A DNA stretch of 45,102 bases, taken from assembly GCA_944389545.1 (NCBI GenBank), contig CALXMT010000019.1, forward strand, positions 1-45,102. The letters run 5' to 3'. The stretch's first letter is position 1, and each line of letters opens with the position of its first letter. Source of the DNA: an uncultured Kiritimatiellota bacterium. GTDB taxonomy: Bacteria > Verrucomicrobiota > Kiritimatiellia > RFP12 > DVOR01. The notes below the pieces were generated by a model that saw only the letters and a list, made by a program, of their open reading frames with translations, made no database searches and was not told where the DNA came from. Below, one piece after another: positions 16,420 to 24,711 of this stretch. Made by a program: the position numbers and the translations under genes.

Positions 16420-17162
16420 TGCGCCAACGTCTCGACCAAGCCCTTGTCCAGGCCGGCCTCGTCGACTCCCGCGAGACGGCCCAACGCCTCATCCTCGCCG
16501 GCGAAGTCCTCCTCAACGGCCAAAAGGCCTTCAAGGCCAGCCAAGCCGTCCCCGAAGGCGCCGAGCTCGCCCTCCTCGCCAAACCCCGCTTCGTCAGCCG
16601 CGGCGGCGAGAAACTCCAGGGCGCCTTTGACGCCTTCGGGCTCGACGTCACCGACCTCTGCTGCCTCGACGTCGGCGCCTCCACGGGCGGCTTCACCGAC
16701 TGCCTCCTGCAACACGGCGCCCGGCGCGTCCTCGCCCTCGACGTCGGCACCAACCAGCTGCACTACCGCCTCCGCACCGACCCCCGCGTGTGGAGCAAAG
16801 AGCAGTTCAACTGCCGCTACCTCACCCCCGCCGACCTCCCCGAGGTCCCCCAATTCGGCTGCACCGACGTTTCCTTCATCTCCCTGAAGCTCATCCTCCC
16901 GCCGATGACCGCCTGCCTCGCCCCCGGCAGCCTCCTGGTCTCCCTCATCAAGCCCCAATTCGAGGCCGGCCGCAAAGATGCCCCCAAAGGCGTCGTCCGC
17001 GACCCCGCCGTCCGCGAACGCGTCGTCGAAGAGATCCGCGCCTTCGGCACCGGCGAGCTCGGCCTGGAATGGGTGAACTGCGCCCCCTCCCCCCTCCTCG
17101 GCCCCGAAGGCAACGTCGAATTCCTCGCCCTCTGGCGCACCCCCGCCGCGCCCAACGATTGA
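16419..17162 (+). CDS. tlyA: TlyA-family rRNA 2'-O-methyltransferase
   Basis: The 247-aa protein has an N-terminal S4 RNA-binding domain (MRQRLDQALVQAGLVDSRE, about 1-60) and an FtsJ/RrmJ-like methylase domain with the SAM site LDVGASTGGFTD near residue 84 and the family SRGGEKL stretch at about 62-68. The family methylates a cytidine 2'-O in 16S and/or 23S rRNA; it was once annotated as hemolysin. The start overlaps the sppA stop by one base, so translation is likely coupled. Confidence 0.92.
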   Translation: MRQRLDQALVQAGLVDSRETAQRLILAGEVLLNGQKAFKASQAVPEGAELALLAKPRFVSRGGEKLQGAFDAFGLDVTDLCCLDVGASTGGFTDCLLQHGARRVLALDVGTNQLHYRLRTDPRVWSKEQFNCRYLTPADLPEVPQFGCTDVSFISLKLILPPMTACLAPGSLLVSLIKPQFEAGRKDAPKGVVRDPAVRERVVEEIRAFGTGELGLEWVNCAPSPLLGPEGNVEFLALWRTPAAPND

Positions 17163-17282
17163 CCGACCCTCTCCACGAAGACATGGGTGCCCCATTGGAG
17201 CGCCCGGCTGATTAGCTGGATGGTAGATTGGAAAACAAAGCGCGAACGTCCACCCCTTCGCGCCTCATTCTCATACCCACTC

Positions 17283-17392
17283 CTTGCGCTTCGAACGTTT
17301 TTTCTGGTGTGCAAAAGGGGCCTCCGCCCTCATCGTCTGGTTGCTCCGCTTGCGTTTCAATCGCTTTTTGGGGCGTGCAAAAGAGGTCTCCG
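17283..17392. repeat. Imperfect tandem pair of about 65 bp
   Basis: TTGCGCTTCGAACG...GTGCAAAAGGGGCCTCCG and TTGCGTTTCAATCG...GTGCAAAAGAGGTCTCCG are successive diverged units, running into palindrome array 2. No gene is seen between 17163 and 17905. Confidence 0.55.
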
Positions 17393-17394
17393 TG

Positions 17395-17503
17395 AGACCC
17401 TATAAGGGCCCTCCTCCGACCCTTAAGGGTTTCGACCCCGACCACTATAGGGTCTCACCCTCGACCACTATAGTGGTTGACCTCGGACCCTTATAGGGTC
17501 TCA
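17395..17503. repeat. Array of palindromes on a 23-bp period (array 2)
   Basis: Palindromic cores CCCTATAAGGG, CCCTTAAGGG, CACTATAGGG, CCACTATAGTGG and CCCTTATAGGG are centred near 17403, 17424.5, 17447.5, 17470.5 and 17493; the last four are 22.5-23 bp apart. The order is roughly the reverse of array 1 at 12139-12241. Confidence 0.85.
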
Positions 17504-17517
17504 AAAAGGGCCTTTAG

Positions 17518-17551
17518 AGCGGCTCAAAAGAGACAGGAGAGCCGCCCTTTT
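17518..17551 (+). terminator. Possible terminator-like hairpin after array 2
   Basis: GCGGCTC / GAGCCGC with a 13-nt loop, followed by CCTTTTGTT. It is 356 bases past tlyA, so it may belong to the repeat element rather than the operon. Confidence 0.4.
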
Positions 17552-17559
17552 GTTGGGTG

Positions 17560-17892
17560 CGGAACACGATTCGGAGAAAACGGGGAAGACCGCAAAGACG
17601 CGAGTGCGCGCGAAGCCAGATGGGTTGACGCCGGTCGCTTTGCGGGCTAAACGCCCACTGATCGCTCCCTCCCGCCATCGTTTTCGCGCTTGGGCCCTCT
17701 TTCAAGTCTTTTGGGTGCAGGAAAATGGGGCGCGGGAGGGCGCACGACCGTGCGCCCGGCGTTAGCGCCCCAGCTTTCCTGCAAGCGTTGCGTCTTCGCG
17801 GCCATTTTCTCCGGACTCTATTAACTCTGCGGCTACGCCGCTGACCGCGACCGCCGCCCTCCGTTTCGCGCCCCTATCTCGTCTTTGCGGTC
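17560..17892. repeat. Inverted dispersed modules with GGGCGCACG palindrome
   Basis: It contains GACCGCAAAGACGCG (the complement of the CGTCTTTGCGG word), the palindromic GGGCGCACGACCGTGCGCCC at 17734-17753 with GGCGTTAGCGCC, then TCTCCGGACTCTATT and GGCTACGCCGCTGACCGCG. These are the same words as at 26584-26790, 32204-32332 and 36149-36448. Confidence 0.65.
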
Positions 17893-17905
17893 GCCTCACT
17901 ACCCA

Positions 17906-18874
17906 TCAATGGCGGAGGCGTTTGGCGAGGCGAAGAAGGAGAATGGTGAGGCGGGGGAAGCGGAAGGCGAGGCGAAGCTCGGGGGCGGGGCGGACGCGTT
18001 TGGCCGCGGCGCGGATGCGGTCGTTGCGGACGATGCGCAGGACGTTTTCCAGGCGTTCACCCCAGGAGGGGGCGGGGGCAAGCGAGGCGAGGACCAGGTG
18101 GTTGCGGGCGTTCTTGATCACCCACGCGTCGAAAACCACGTCGTCGGGGGAGAGACCATAGCGCGGGGCCATCTCGCGGCGGAGGGCATCCACGCGCATG
18201 AAGTCGAGGAAGCTCTTCTCGCGATAGTTGCGGACGGAAGAGCCGGCGTTGATGTCGTAGAGGTAGAGGCCCTCATGGAGCAGACCCACGCGCTCCACGT
18301 GCTCGAAGAGTTGCAGATTGAGGGCGATATCCTCGAACATCAGGATGGGAACGCGCGCGTAGGCATCGAAGTCGAAGCGGTTGCGGTAGAGTTTGTCCCA
18401 GACGACGAAGGCGCCTTCGCCGCGGAAGAGTTTCGGCTCGATCACGCCGCGGAAGGCCTCTTCTCGATTCAGAAAGAGCTCCGGTTCGCGCGAGGGCGAG
18501 CCCACGGTGTCGCACTGCGCCACGTCCAGGTTATGTTCTGTGGCGAAGGCATGGAGCCGTTCATAGAGTGTTGGCGCAGCCTCGTCGTCCGCATCGACCG
18601 TGCCGACCCAGGGCGAACGCGTCCGCCGAAAGGCCCGGAGGCGTGCCTGATAGCAGCCGTCGTTGCGTTGATGGATGACACGCACGCGTGCGTCTTGCCG
18701 CACCAACCCATCGGCGATGGCCCCCGTCTCATCGGGCGAACCGTCATCGACGATCCAGACCTCCAGGTCGCGAAAGGTCTGCCGAAGGACGGATTCAACC
18801 GCGCGCGGCAACGCCGCGGCCGCCCGATAGGCCGGCATGGCGACGGCGATTTCTGCAGGGATATAGGTTTTCAT
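17906..18874 (-). CDS. Family 2 glycosyltransferase
   Basis: The 322-aa inverting GT-A enzyme of surface-polysaccharide synthesis has IAVAMPAYRAAAALPRAVES at the N-terminus, the nucleotide-binding VWIVDDGSPDETG near residue 40 and the metal-binding TVDADDEA near 92. The C-terminal part lacks transmembrane segments, so it is likely a peripheral cytoplasmic enzyme. I chose the ATG at 18874, which overlaps the upstream GT4 stop (ATGA); a longer upstream reading is only antisense shadow. It is the last gene of a five-gene minus-strand operon. The donor sugar cannot be read from the sequence. Confidence 0.88.
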   Translation of the reverse strand: MKTYIPAEIAVAMPAYRAAAALPRAVESVLRQTFRDLEVWIVDDGSPDETGAIADGLVRQDARVRVIHQRNDGCYQARLRAFRRTRSPWVGTVDADDEAAPTLYERLHAFATEHNLDVAQCDTVGSPSREPELFLNREEAFRGVIEPKLFRGEGAFVVWDKLYRNRFDFDAYARVPILMFEDIALNLQLFEHVERVGLLHEGLYLYDINAGSSVRNYREKSFLDFMRVDALRREMAPRYGLSPDDVVFDAWVIKNARNHLVLASLAPAPSWGERLENVLRIVRNDRIRAAAKRVRPAPELRLAFRFPRLTILLLRLAKRLRH

Positions 18875-19914
18875 GGCAAGATGCTCTGGTAGGCGGATTC
18901 GAGGGCGTGGCCGACGGCGGGCCAGGTGTAACGTTCGCGGACGAGGGCCTGGCCGCGTTCGCCCATGGCTTGCCGCTCGGCATCGGTGAGGGAGAGGGCG
19001 GCGCGGAGGGCCTCCACGAGGGGCTCCACGCCGATCTCGATCCACCAACCGCAGTTGTGCGTACGCAGTTCTTCCCAGGGGGTGCCGACGGTGGTGATGA
19101 CGGGCGTGGCGGCGGCGAGGGCTTCGATGACCACGGAGCCGAAGTTCTCGGAGTAGGTGGGCAAGACGAAGAGCTTGGCGTTGGCGTAGAGCGCGTCTTT
19201 CTCTTTCCCGTAGACGGGGCCGAGGTAGGCGACGGAGGTCTCGTCCAATCCTGCGGCGCGGGCCCGCGCGATGACGTCAGCGGCGTGTGTGCCATCGGAA
19301 GGGCCGGCGATGAGGAGTCGCCATCCTTCCGGCTGCAGACGGGCCCAGGCGTCGACGAGGTTGAAGAGGCCTTTCTTGGGATGGACGCGTGAGACGAAGA
19401 GGGCAACCTTGGGGCGCACTGCGTGCGGGGGCGCCTCAACGGTCGGGAGGTCGACTCCCAACGGAATGATTGTGGTGGCCCCGCGCAGACCCACGCGGCG
19501 GCAATCCTCTACTTCGCTGGGCGCGGTTGTGTGCAACAGCGTGGCACCACGCAGACCCCACCATTGGTAGAGCGCCAGTGCAAGACGTTTCTTGAGTGCG
19601 CGTTGCGAGAGGGCCCACGGCGTGAGCATGCCGTGGGGCGACCAGACGATGGGGATGCGGCGATGTTTGGCCCAGAGGAAGGCGCGGAAGAGCCAGGGCG
19701 TCCAGAGTGCGTGAATGTGCACCACGTCGGGGCGCCAATCGGTGGGCGGGGCAGTGAGGATGGGGGCGGGCGTGGGATAGTCGTCAGGGGCCGCATGGCG
19801 CACCCACAGGCGACAGTCGTGTCCGCGTTCGGCCAGGGCGCGCAGGGCCTCGCCGCAGAAGACGGAGGTGCCAGCCGCGCGGGCCATCCCGGTGATGACG
19901 TGGAGAATCTTCAT
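18871..19914 (-). CDS. Family 4 (GT-B) glycosyltransferase
   Basis: The 347-aa retaining glycosyltransferase has an N-terminal Rossmann half (MKILHVITGMARAAGTSVF) and HIHALWTPW near residue 72, and a C-terminal nucleotide-sugar half with FVSRVHPKKGLFNLVDAW and the E-x7-E motif ENFGSVVIEALAAATPVI. It starts one base after the stop of the preceding GT4 gene and overlaps the following GT2 by 4 nt, a tightly packed operon. Confidence 0.92.
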   Translation of the reverse strand: MKILHVITGMARAAGTSVFCGEALRALAERGHDCRLWVRHAAPDDYPTPAPILTAPPTDWRPDVVHIHALWTPWLFRAFLWAKHRRIPIVWSPHGMLTPWALSQRALKKRLALALYQWWGLRGATLLHTTAPSEVEDCRRVGLRGATTIIPLGVDLPTVEAPPHAVRPKVALFVSRVHPKKGLFNLVDAWARLQPEGWRLLIAGPSDGTHAADVIARARAAGLDETSVAYLGPVYGKEKDALYANAKLFVLPTYSENFGSVVIEALAAATPVITTVGTPWEELRTHNCGWWIEIGVEPLVEALRAALSLTDAERQAMGERGQALVRERYTWPAVGHALESAYQSILP

Positions 19915-19915
19915 C

Positions 19916-20944
19916 TCAGTCCAGGAAACTCAAGGCGCGTTGGGCCCAATCTTCGGTGGTGTAGGCCATGCCCAGACGGTGGCTTTCGTGGCCCATGGCG
20001 CGGAGGGCTTCATCGGGCAGGAGCATGGCGGCGCAGAAGGCCTCGGTGATGGCCGCCTCGTTGGTGGGGTCGAATTGGAAACCGTTCTTGCCGGGTTCCA
20101 GAAAAGCGGAGGCCGATTGGATGGCATCGGAGCAAAGGAGCGGCAACCCCATTTGCGCGGCTTCCTGCACCACCACACCCCAGGGCTCGAAGACACTGGG
20201 CAGAACAAAACACCCCGCCTGCGGGATGAAGTTCTGAATCTCCGCCGGCGTCTTGTAACCCAAGTGCTCGATCCGCGGATGCTGGGTACGCTCCTCCCAC
20301 AGCTCGCCGCCGCCGATGCAACAGAGCCGCCAGTCGCTCTCCGGCATCCGCTCGATGGCCTGCAGGAAGGCGCGCTCCATCCGCCGCATATTCTTCACGG
20401 GCACGTAGCGGCCGATGTAGAGGAACGTGTGCGGCCACGGGTCGCGATCGGGCGCGTAGAGCGCGGAAAACTTCGCGCTGTCGGCGGCATACATTCCCGT
20501 CTTCAGCGCCCGCTCCGGAAAGCCCACGCGACGCATGTAGCCCGTCTGCGGCGTCCCCGCCCCCCACGCGAAGTCGAACAACGGCCGCAGGGCAAACCGC
20601 CCCACCACGCAATTCAACCACTGCTTTGGCGTGCCGCGCCACGGCGTGTCGAGCATCAGGACCGTCTTCGTACCCGCGCCATGCAGACGCTTCGCCAGCT
20701 CTAGATAACGTCGGTCGGCCCACCCGCCGCAGAAGAAGACATCCGGCCGCCAATCACCCAAGGCATCGAAAAGCGCCTCCACCGTGGGCACCGATTCATA
20801 ATCCAAATAGCGTACCCCGGGCTGCTCAAAGGCCGTCCGCTTGCACGACCAAATCACAATCTCGGCCTCCTTCGCCAAGGCCCGAAGCGACGCGCCCATG
20901 TACCCGGCAATCTCAGAAGTGGCTATCAACACACGAGGTTTCAT
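19916..20944 (-). CDS. Family 4 (GT-B) glycosyltransferase
   Basis: The 342-aa protein has a short N-terminal half (MKPRVLIATSEIAGYMGASL) and a C-terminal nucleotide-sugar-binding half with FLYIGRYVPVKNMRRMERAF and the E-x7-E segment FEPWGVVVQEAAQMGLPLL. The start is the ATG at 20944, with AAAGGAAG 6 nt upstream; a TTG one codon earlier is less likely. It follows the GT25 gene by 64 nt and probably belongs to the same operon. Confidence 0.9.
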   Translation of the reverse strand: MKPRVLIATSEIAGYMGASLRALAKEAEIVIWSCKRTAFEQPGVRYLDYESVPTVEALFDALGDWRPDVFFCGGWADRRYLELAKRLHGAGTKTVLMLDTPWRGTPKQWLNCVVGRFALRPLFDFAWGAGTPQTGYMRRVGFPERALKTGMYAADSAKFSALYAPDRDPWPHTFLYIGRYVPVKNMRRMERAFLQAIERMPESDWRLCCIGGGELWEERTQHPRIEHLGYKTPAEIQNFIPQAGCFVLPSVFEPWGVVVQEAAQMGLPLLCSDAIQSASAFLEPGKNGFQFDPTNEAAITEAFCAAMLLPDEALRAMGHESHRLGMAYTTEDWAQRALSFLD

Positions 20945-21008
20945 CAAGACTTCCTTTCTGCGACAACACGGCGATAAAGCGCCTTACATTACAAAAGATT
21001 CCAGAACG

Positions 21009-21746
21009 CTATTGACCCTTTCGCAGATGAAGGGCAAGCCACAAAAGGCAGTCATCTATCGTCTTGCCGAGGGCTCGCGTGACGTTGTGGAGAAAGCGGC
21101 CAGAAGGAGAGAGTTTCTTGACGTTGAAGGCATCAGACGAAACCGTGCCGGAAGCGAAGTCGCGGAGATTCTGCGAACAGACCGTCGGGTATGCGTGGTA
21201 GAGCTGAATCGCACCACTTCTGACCCAGCGCCCCCAATGGTCACATGGCGTCTGCATGGGCAGATTGGCACGGAGCAACGCTTGTGCCGCAGGCGCGGTC
21301 AAGATATACCCCTCCGTGTACATATCCGCTTGGGCAGGGAAGATGCCCTCCTCTGCGTGACGCTTGTACGTATGATCTGAGAGGAGCACGACCTGCGGTT
21401 GGTCAGGCTTGAGCCACGCCGCGACACGCCGGAGCTGCTCCGGGAAACGCTCGTCGAGCACCACATCATCTTCCAAGATACACGCGTAAGGGAGCTTCTC
21501 CTCGTTCATGCGTCGATAAAGGGCGTAATGCGAGAGCGCACACCCAATCTCGCCATCGCGAACAGGCCGCCCCACCGCGCACCACCACCGGAAACGATTC
21601 ACCGCACGCCGCTTCTCTGCCTTTGGCAAATCCGCGCCATACACCGCTGGGAAACGCTCATACTCCACGCCGAGCTTCCGCAATTGCGCATCCGCTGCGG
21701 CAAGCCGCTCAGGATTCTTGTCAAGGTTGACGAGAAAAACTTTCAT
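21009..21746 (-). CDS. Family 25 glycosyltransferase
   Basis: A 245-aa LPS/surface-glycan glycosyltransferase of the LgtB/LOS type. The N-terminus is MKVFLVNLDKNPERLAAADA, with GCALSHYALYRR at about 77-88 and ACILEDDVVLDERF near 98, the GT25 acidic metal site. The start ATG at 21746 overlaps the stop of the GT8 gene (ATGA), so I reject the longer reading frame. Two more GT25 genes sit at 41935-43361. Its codon use is more AT-tolerant than the paralogues, which suggests a separate origin. Confidence 0.9.
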   Translation of the reverse strand: MKVFLVNLDKNPERLAAADAQLRKLGVEYERFPAVYGADLPKAEKRRAVNRFRWWCAVGRPVRDGEIGCALSHYALYRRMNEEKLPYACILEDDVVLDERFPEQLRRVAAWLKPDQPQVVLLSDHTYKRHAEEGIFPAQADMYTEGYILTAPAAQALLRANLPMQTPCDHWGRWVRSGAIQLYHAYPTVCSQNLRDFASGTVSSDAFNVKKLSPSGRFLHNVTRALGKTIDDCLLWLALHLRKGQ

Positions 21747-22780
21747 AGGTTCCCCACTCTTAAGACTTCGCGTATCGCGCGAGATGAACAATCATGGGCA
21801 ATCTGAATCTGACGCCAACGCGACGTGATGCCTTTATTCCCACACCATTGGCCAATCAGACAAAGTGCTCGCCACAGCACAGGGACACGGAGAAACACAT
21901 AGAGGAGGCGCTTGCCCAAGAGTACACGCCATCCGAAACAACGTCGATAGGACTCCCCACGCTTTTCCCACACGAATGCGTCCGCAAAGGCATGCCATAG
22001 ACGGAAACGGCCGGACGCGACTTCTCCAAACTTGGGCAACCATGGATTCCCGGACACATAATGCACCACGGGGCGCTCGGCAAGTTTTGCGTCGTCCAAA
22101 AAAATCTGCAATCGGTCGAACTTTTCTGGAGCGAAAGCCTTGTGACCATGAAAAACCACGTTCATGGCCGTTTGGTCGGGCAGGGCGACATCCGGATACT
22201 CCTTAAAGAACTGCTGGATTCGCTCTGGGATTTTGTCCTCGCGACACTTTCTAAAGTTGAAAAGCATGACTCCGGAGTTGAAGTACTCCGAATCCGGGAT
22301 TGTCACGCCGCACCGCCGTTTTGCCCACCTGCATTCGTTCTGTCGGCAACGCTCAGATTCCTCTTGCACGACGACAGCATAAGCATTTGCGTCACGATAA
22401 GAGAAATGTTCCTCGACGGATGCCAGATAAAGCACATCGCAATCCAAGTAGAGGCACCACGATACCTCTTTTAAGATGTAGGGGAAAAAACAGCGCACGC
22501 TCGCCATGCGTGACCCGGCCCAATAAGGGAGCCCTGCCAGCAAGGCTTCGTCGCAAATGTGTTGCTCAATGACACTATTGGCATGTAACCGGAGCAAAAC
22601 ACCCCGCGTTTCATCCATTGTCTCAGGGTGAACGCCCTCGGTGAAAATATGGAAATGCAAAGGCGTATTCTGTTGCGCAAACGCAGCGACCCCAGCCAAC
22701 GCCACCAATGCCCCTGGCATATAACGTTCGTTTGCCGCCACCGCGACATGAAATGTCTCTTGCATCGTCAATTCTGACAT
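21743..22780 (-). CDS. Family 8 glycosyltransferase
   Basis: The 345-aa retaining glycosyltransferase of the LPS galactosyl/glucosyltransferase type has N-terminal HVAVAANERYMPGALVAL, the metal-binding DxD in YLDCDVLYLA (D113, D115), then YFNSGVMLFNFRKCR and LPDQTAMNVVF, all family-typical. The start at 22780 has GGATACTAGG just upstream; a GTG at 22792 and an ATG at 22765 are alternatives. It is the first gene of the minus-strand operon reaching 17906. Confidence 0.9.
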   Translation of the reverse strand: MSELTMQETFHVAVAANERYMPGALVALAGVAAFAQQNTPLHFHIFTEGVHPETMDETRGVLLRLHANSVIEQHICDEALLAGLPYWAGSRMASVRCFFPYILKEVSWCLYLDCDVLYLASVEEHFSYRDANAYAVVVQEESERCRQNECRWAKRRCGVTIPDSEYFNSGVMLFNFRKCREDKIPERIQQFFKEYPDVALPDQTAMNVVFHGHKAFAPEKFDRLQIFLDDAKLAERPVVHYVSGNPWLPKFGEVASGRFRLWHAFADAFVWEKRGESYRRCFGWRVLLGKRLLYVFLRVPVLWRALCLIGQWCGNKGITSRWRQIQIAHDCSSRAIREVLRVGNL

Positions 22781-22801
22781 CCTAGTATCCACGTCTTCAG
22801 C

Positions 22802-22816
22802 CAGATACAGTATCTG
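22802..22816. promoter_or_regulatory. Palindrome upstream of the GT8 operon
   Basis: CAGATAC-A-GTATCTG, a perfect 7+7 inverted repeat 22 bases before the predicted ATG at 22780. It also contains a -10-like GATACT on the minus strand. Possible operator. Confidence 0.4.
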
Positions 22817-23026
22817 ACGAATCTCTGAGCACTAGTGTACCAAGGGAACCTTCCCAAATGCAAGGCCAAAATACAAAATCAGATTCTCTTGGGAAGTGTG
22901 TATGATCTGTTTGCACACTGTAACAACCTCGAAAAGTGATTACGACAGAAGGATGGATAAATGCGCGGGGAATTGATAGCATGGAAATCCCAAGGGAGGC
23001 GCGAGCAAAGGGAGTGATGGAGTTTG

Positions 23027-23095
23027 TAGGTTTTCATGCAAGACCGTCTTCGCGGTAAAATTTCCCCGGACACTATTAAGCGACGATAGGACAAG
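23027..23095. repeat. Diverged copy of the CTTCGCGG...CCCCGGACACTATT module
   Basis: GTCTTCGCGGTAAAATTTCC and CCGGACACTATTAAG recall the words at 26760, 32300 and 36410. The rest of the 22781-23100 spacer shows no gene. Confidence 0.55.
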
Positions 23096-23103
23096 TCTTC
23101 TTT

Positions 23104-23112
23104 TGCTATACT
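23104..23112 (+). promoter_or_regulatory. Extended -10 promoter for structured RNA copy 2 and gtrABC
   Basis: TGC-TATACT, with AGGACA as a poor -35. Predicted start near 23119. Confidence 0.7.
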
Positions 23113-23314
23113 ATTGGCACGCTACGGGAAAGCCGTAGTATCACCTACGCTAAGCGTAACAAGGTTGCTCCAACTGAAACCTAGGAAATTTCAACATACG
23201 AGCAACGTGTTAGGCGAAGCGTGTCGTCCTATCGGCACGCTTCCCTTCGCGTGTTTGTATGTGGGCCATCCTAGGGCCTCAGTTGGAGCACGCAAAGGGA
23301 GCGTGCTTTTTATG
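23113..23314 (+). promoter_or_regulatory. Candidate structured cis-regulatory RNA, copy 2
   Basis: Same architecture as copy 1. Hairpin 1 is GCTACGG/CCGTAGT with loop GAAAG (23121-23139). Hairpin 2 is TACGC-TAA-GCGTA (23146-23158). Outer stem GCTCCAACTGA (23167-23177) pairs perfectly with TCAGTTGGAGC (23279-23289). The internal loop is AA/GCC, the inner stem CCTAGG/CCTAGG, then ACATAC/GTATGT and the apical GAAGCGTG/CACGCTTC. The final hairpin GCACGC/GCGTGC (23288-23306) has AAAGGGA in the loop and a following T-run. Its 5' arm shares two bases with the outer stem. A GTG inside its 3' arm is in frame with gtrA. Confidence 0.82.
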
Positions 23315-23800
23315 TCCAGGCCAGACAAATGCCAATCAATTTCACCTCGTACACAAGTGCGAGGTGTGCGGGGTATTGTGGCGGTGATGTGGCGGCTGTG
23401 CATGTCGCACACGGGGTTGTATCTTTTCTTTGGGGGGTGTACAACGCTTCTGAATCTGGTTTTGTTTTTGGCATTCTTCCATTTGTGCGGATGGCCGGCG
23501 TGGGTGTCGAATACGGTGGCGTGGTGGCCGTCGGTGGCCTTTGCGTGGTGGACGAATCGGTTGTGGGTCTTTGATGCGAGGCGGGATGTGTCATGGGGTT
23601 TCCTTTGGTGGGAGTTGATGGCGTTCACGGGGTCGCGCCTTTCCACAGGTGTGGTGGATGTCCTTTTGATTTGGCTGACGGTGGATGTGGCGCGTTGGAA
23701 TGAGCTGGCGATGAAGATTCTGGTTGGGATCTTCGTGGTGGTGCTCAATTACGCAATCAGTCGTTGGTTGGTTTTTCGTAAAAAGGAGAAGGCTGAATGA
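23303..23800 (+). CDS. gtrA: GtrA-like membrane protein (undecaprenyl-phosphate-sugar flippase type)
   Basis: A small polytopic protein with four predicted transmembrane helices (starting GLYLFFGGCTTLLNLVLFLA) and the C-terminal NYAISRWLVFRKK ending typical of GtrA, which is proposed to flip polyprenyl-phosphate-linked glucose for O-antigen or teichoic acid decoration. The start is uncertain. GTG at 23303 lies in the last hairpin of RNA copy 2 with AAAGGGA upstream; ATG at 23312 is in frame; ATG at 23387 would give the usual 137-aa length. I favour the early start because RNA copy 3 places the start codon of its gene in the same position. Its stop overlaps gtrB (ATGA). Confidence 0.82.
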   Translation: MLFMSRPDKCQSISPRTQVRGVRGIVAVMWRLCMSHTGLYLFFGGCTTLLNLVLFLAFFHLCGWPAWVSNTVAWWPSVAFAWWTNRLWVFDARRDVSWGFLWWELMAFTGSRLSTGVVDVLLIWLTVDVARWNELAMKILVGIFVVVLNYAISRWLVFRKKEKAE

Positions 23801-24711
23801 AACTGTCTTTGGTCGTTCCGTGTTATAACGAGGTACCGTGCGTGCGTCTCTTTTGGGAGGCAGTTCGGGGGCTTGGCTTGAAGTGTGAGCTAGAGTTTGT
23901 GTTTGTGGACGATGGCTCGGTGGATGAGACGCTCACAGTTTGCCAGGAGTTGGCGGAGAAAGACACTGCGGTGCACTACGTCTCCTTCTCGCGAAATTTC
24001 GGCAAGGAGGCGGCGCTTTTGGCAGGGCTTCGGAAGGCGAGCGGGGATGTGGTGGTGACATTGGACGTGGATTTGCAACATCCGGTGACGTTGCTTCCGG
24101 AGATGCTGACGGCGTTGCAGTCCGGCGACTTCGATTGCGTGGCGGCTCGGCGGGTGGATCGGGCTGGCGAACCGTGGTTACGGAGTTTGTTCTCAAAGCT
24201 TTTCTATGGGGTGATGAACCGTCTTTCAGAAGTGCAAATGCTAGGCGGTGAGACGGACTATCGGATGATGACGCGGCGCGTGGTGGAAGCGGTGCTGTCA
24301 TTGCATGAGGTGAATCGCTTCACCAAGGGAATTTATGCGTGGGTAGGATTCCGCACCAAGTGGCTGACTTTCTCGAATGTGGAGCGAAGTGCGGGTAAGA
24401 CGAAGTGGTCGTTCTGGGGATTGGTGCGTTACAGTATTCAAGGACTTTCTGCGTTCTCGGTGGCACCACTGCATTTGGCTTCCGTCACGGGGGTGCTCTC
24501 CTGCACGGCAGCTTTGCTCTATCTGATTTATGTGGTCATCAAGACAATGATTGTAGGCGAACCGGTGGTGGGTTATCCCACGCTGACCTGCTTGATTCTT
24601 TTCTTTGGCGGCTTCCAACTCTTTTGTATCGGCATTTTGGGGACGTACCTCGCCAAGACATACATCGAGACGAAGCAGCGCCCTGTTTACTTGGTAAAGG
24701 ATGAACAATGA
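23797..24711 (+). CDS. gtrB: GtrB-like polyprenyl-phosphate glycosyltransferase (GT2)
   Basis: Predicted to transfer a sugar from a nucleotide donor to undecaprenyl phosphate. The 304-aa protein has the cytoplasmic GT-A domain with LSLVVPCYNEVPCVRLFWEA, the VDDGSVDET site near residue 36, DVDLQHP near 88 and the family SRNFGKEAALLAGL. Two C-terminal transmembrane helices (about 225-250 and 260-285) follow, as in GtrB/DPMS-like proteins. It overlaps gtrA and the next gene by ATGA, a coupled three-gene operon. Confidence 0.93.
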   Translation: MKLSLVVPCYNEVPCVRLFWEAVRGLGLKCELEFVFVDDGSVDETLTVCQELAEKDTAVHYVSFSRNFGKEAALLAGLRKASGDVVVTLDVDLQHPVTLLPEMLTALQSGDFDCVAARRVDRAGEPWLRSLFSKLFYGVMNRLSEVQMLGGETDYRMMTRRVVEAVLSLHEVNRFTKGIYAWVGFRTKWLTFSNVERSAGKTKWSFWGLVRYSIQGLSAFSVAPLHLASVTGVLSCTAALLYLIYVVIKTMIVGEPVVGYPTLTCLILFFGGFQLFCIGILGTYLAKTYIETKQRPVYLVKDEQ

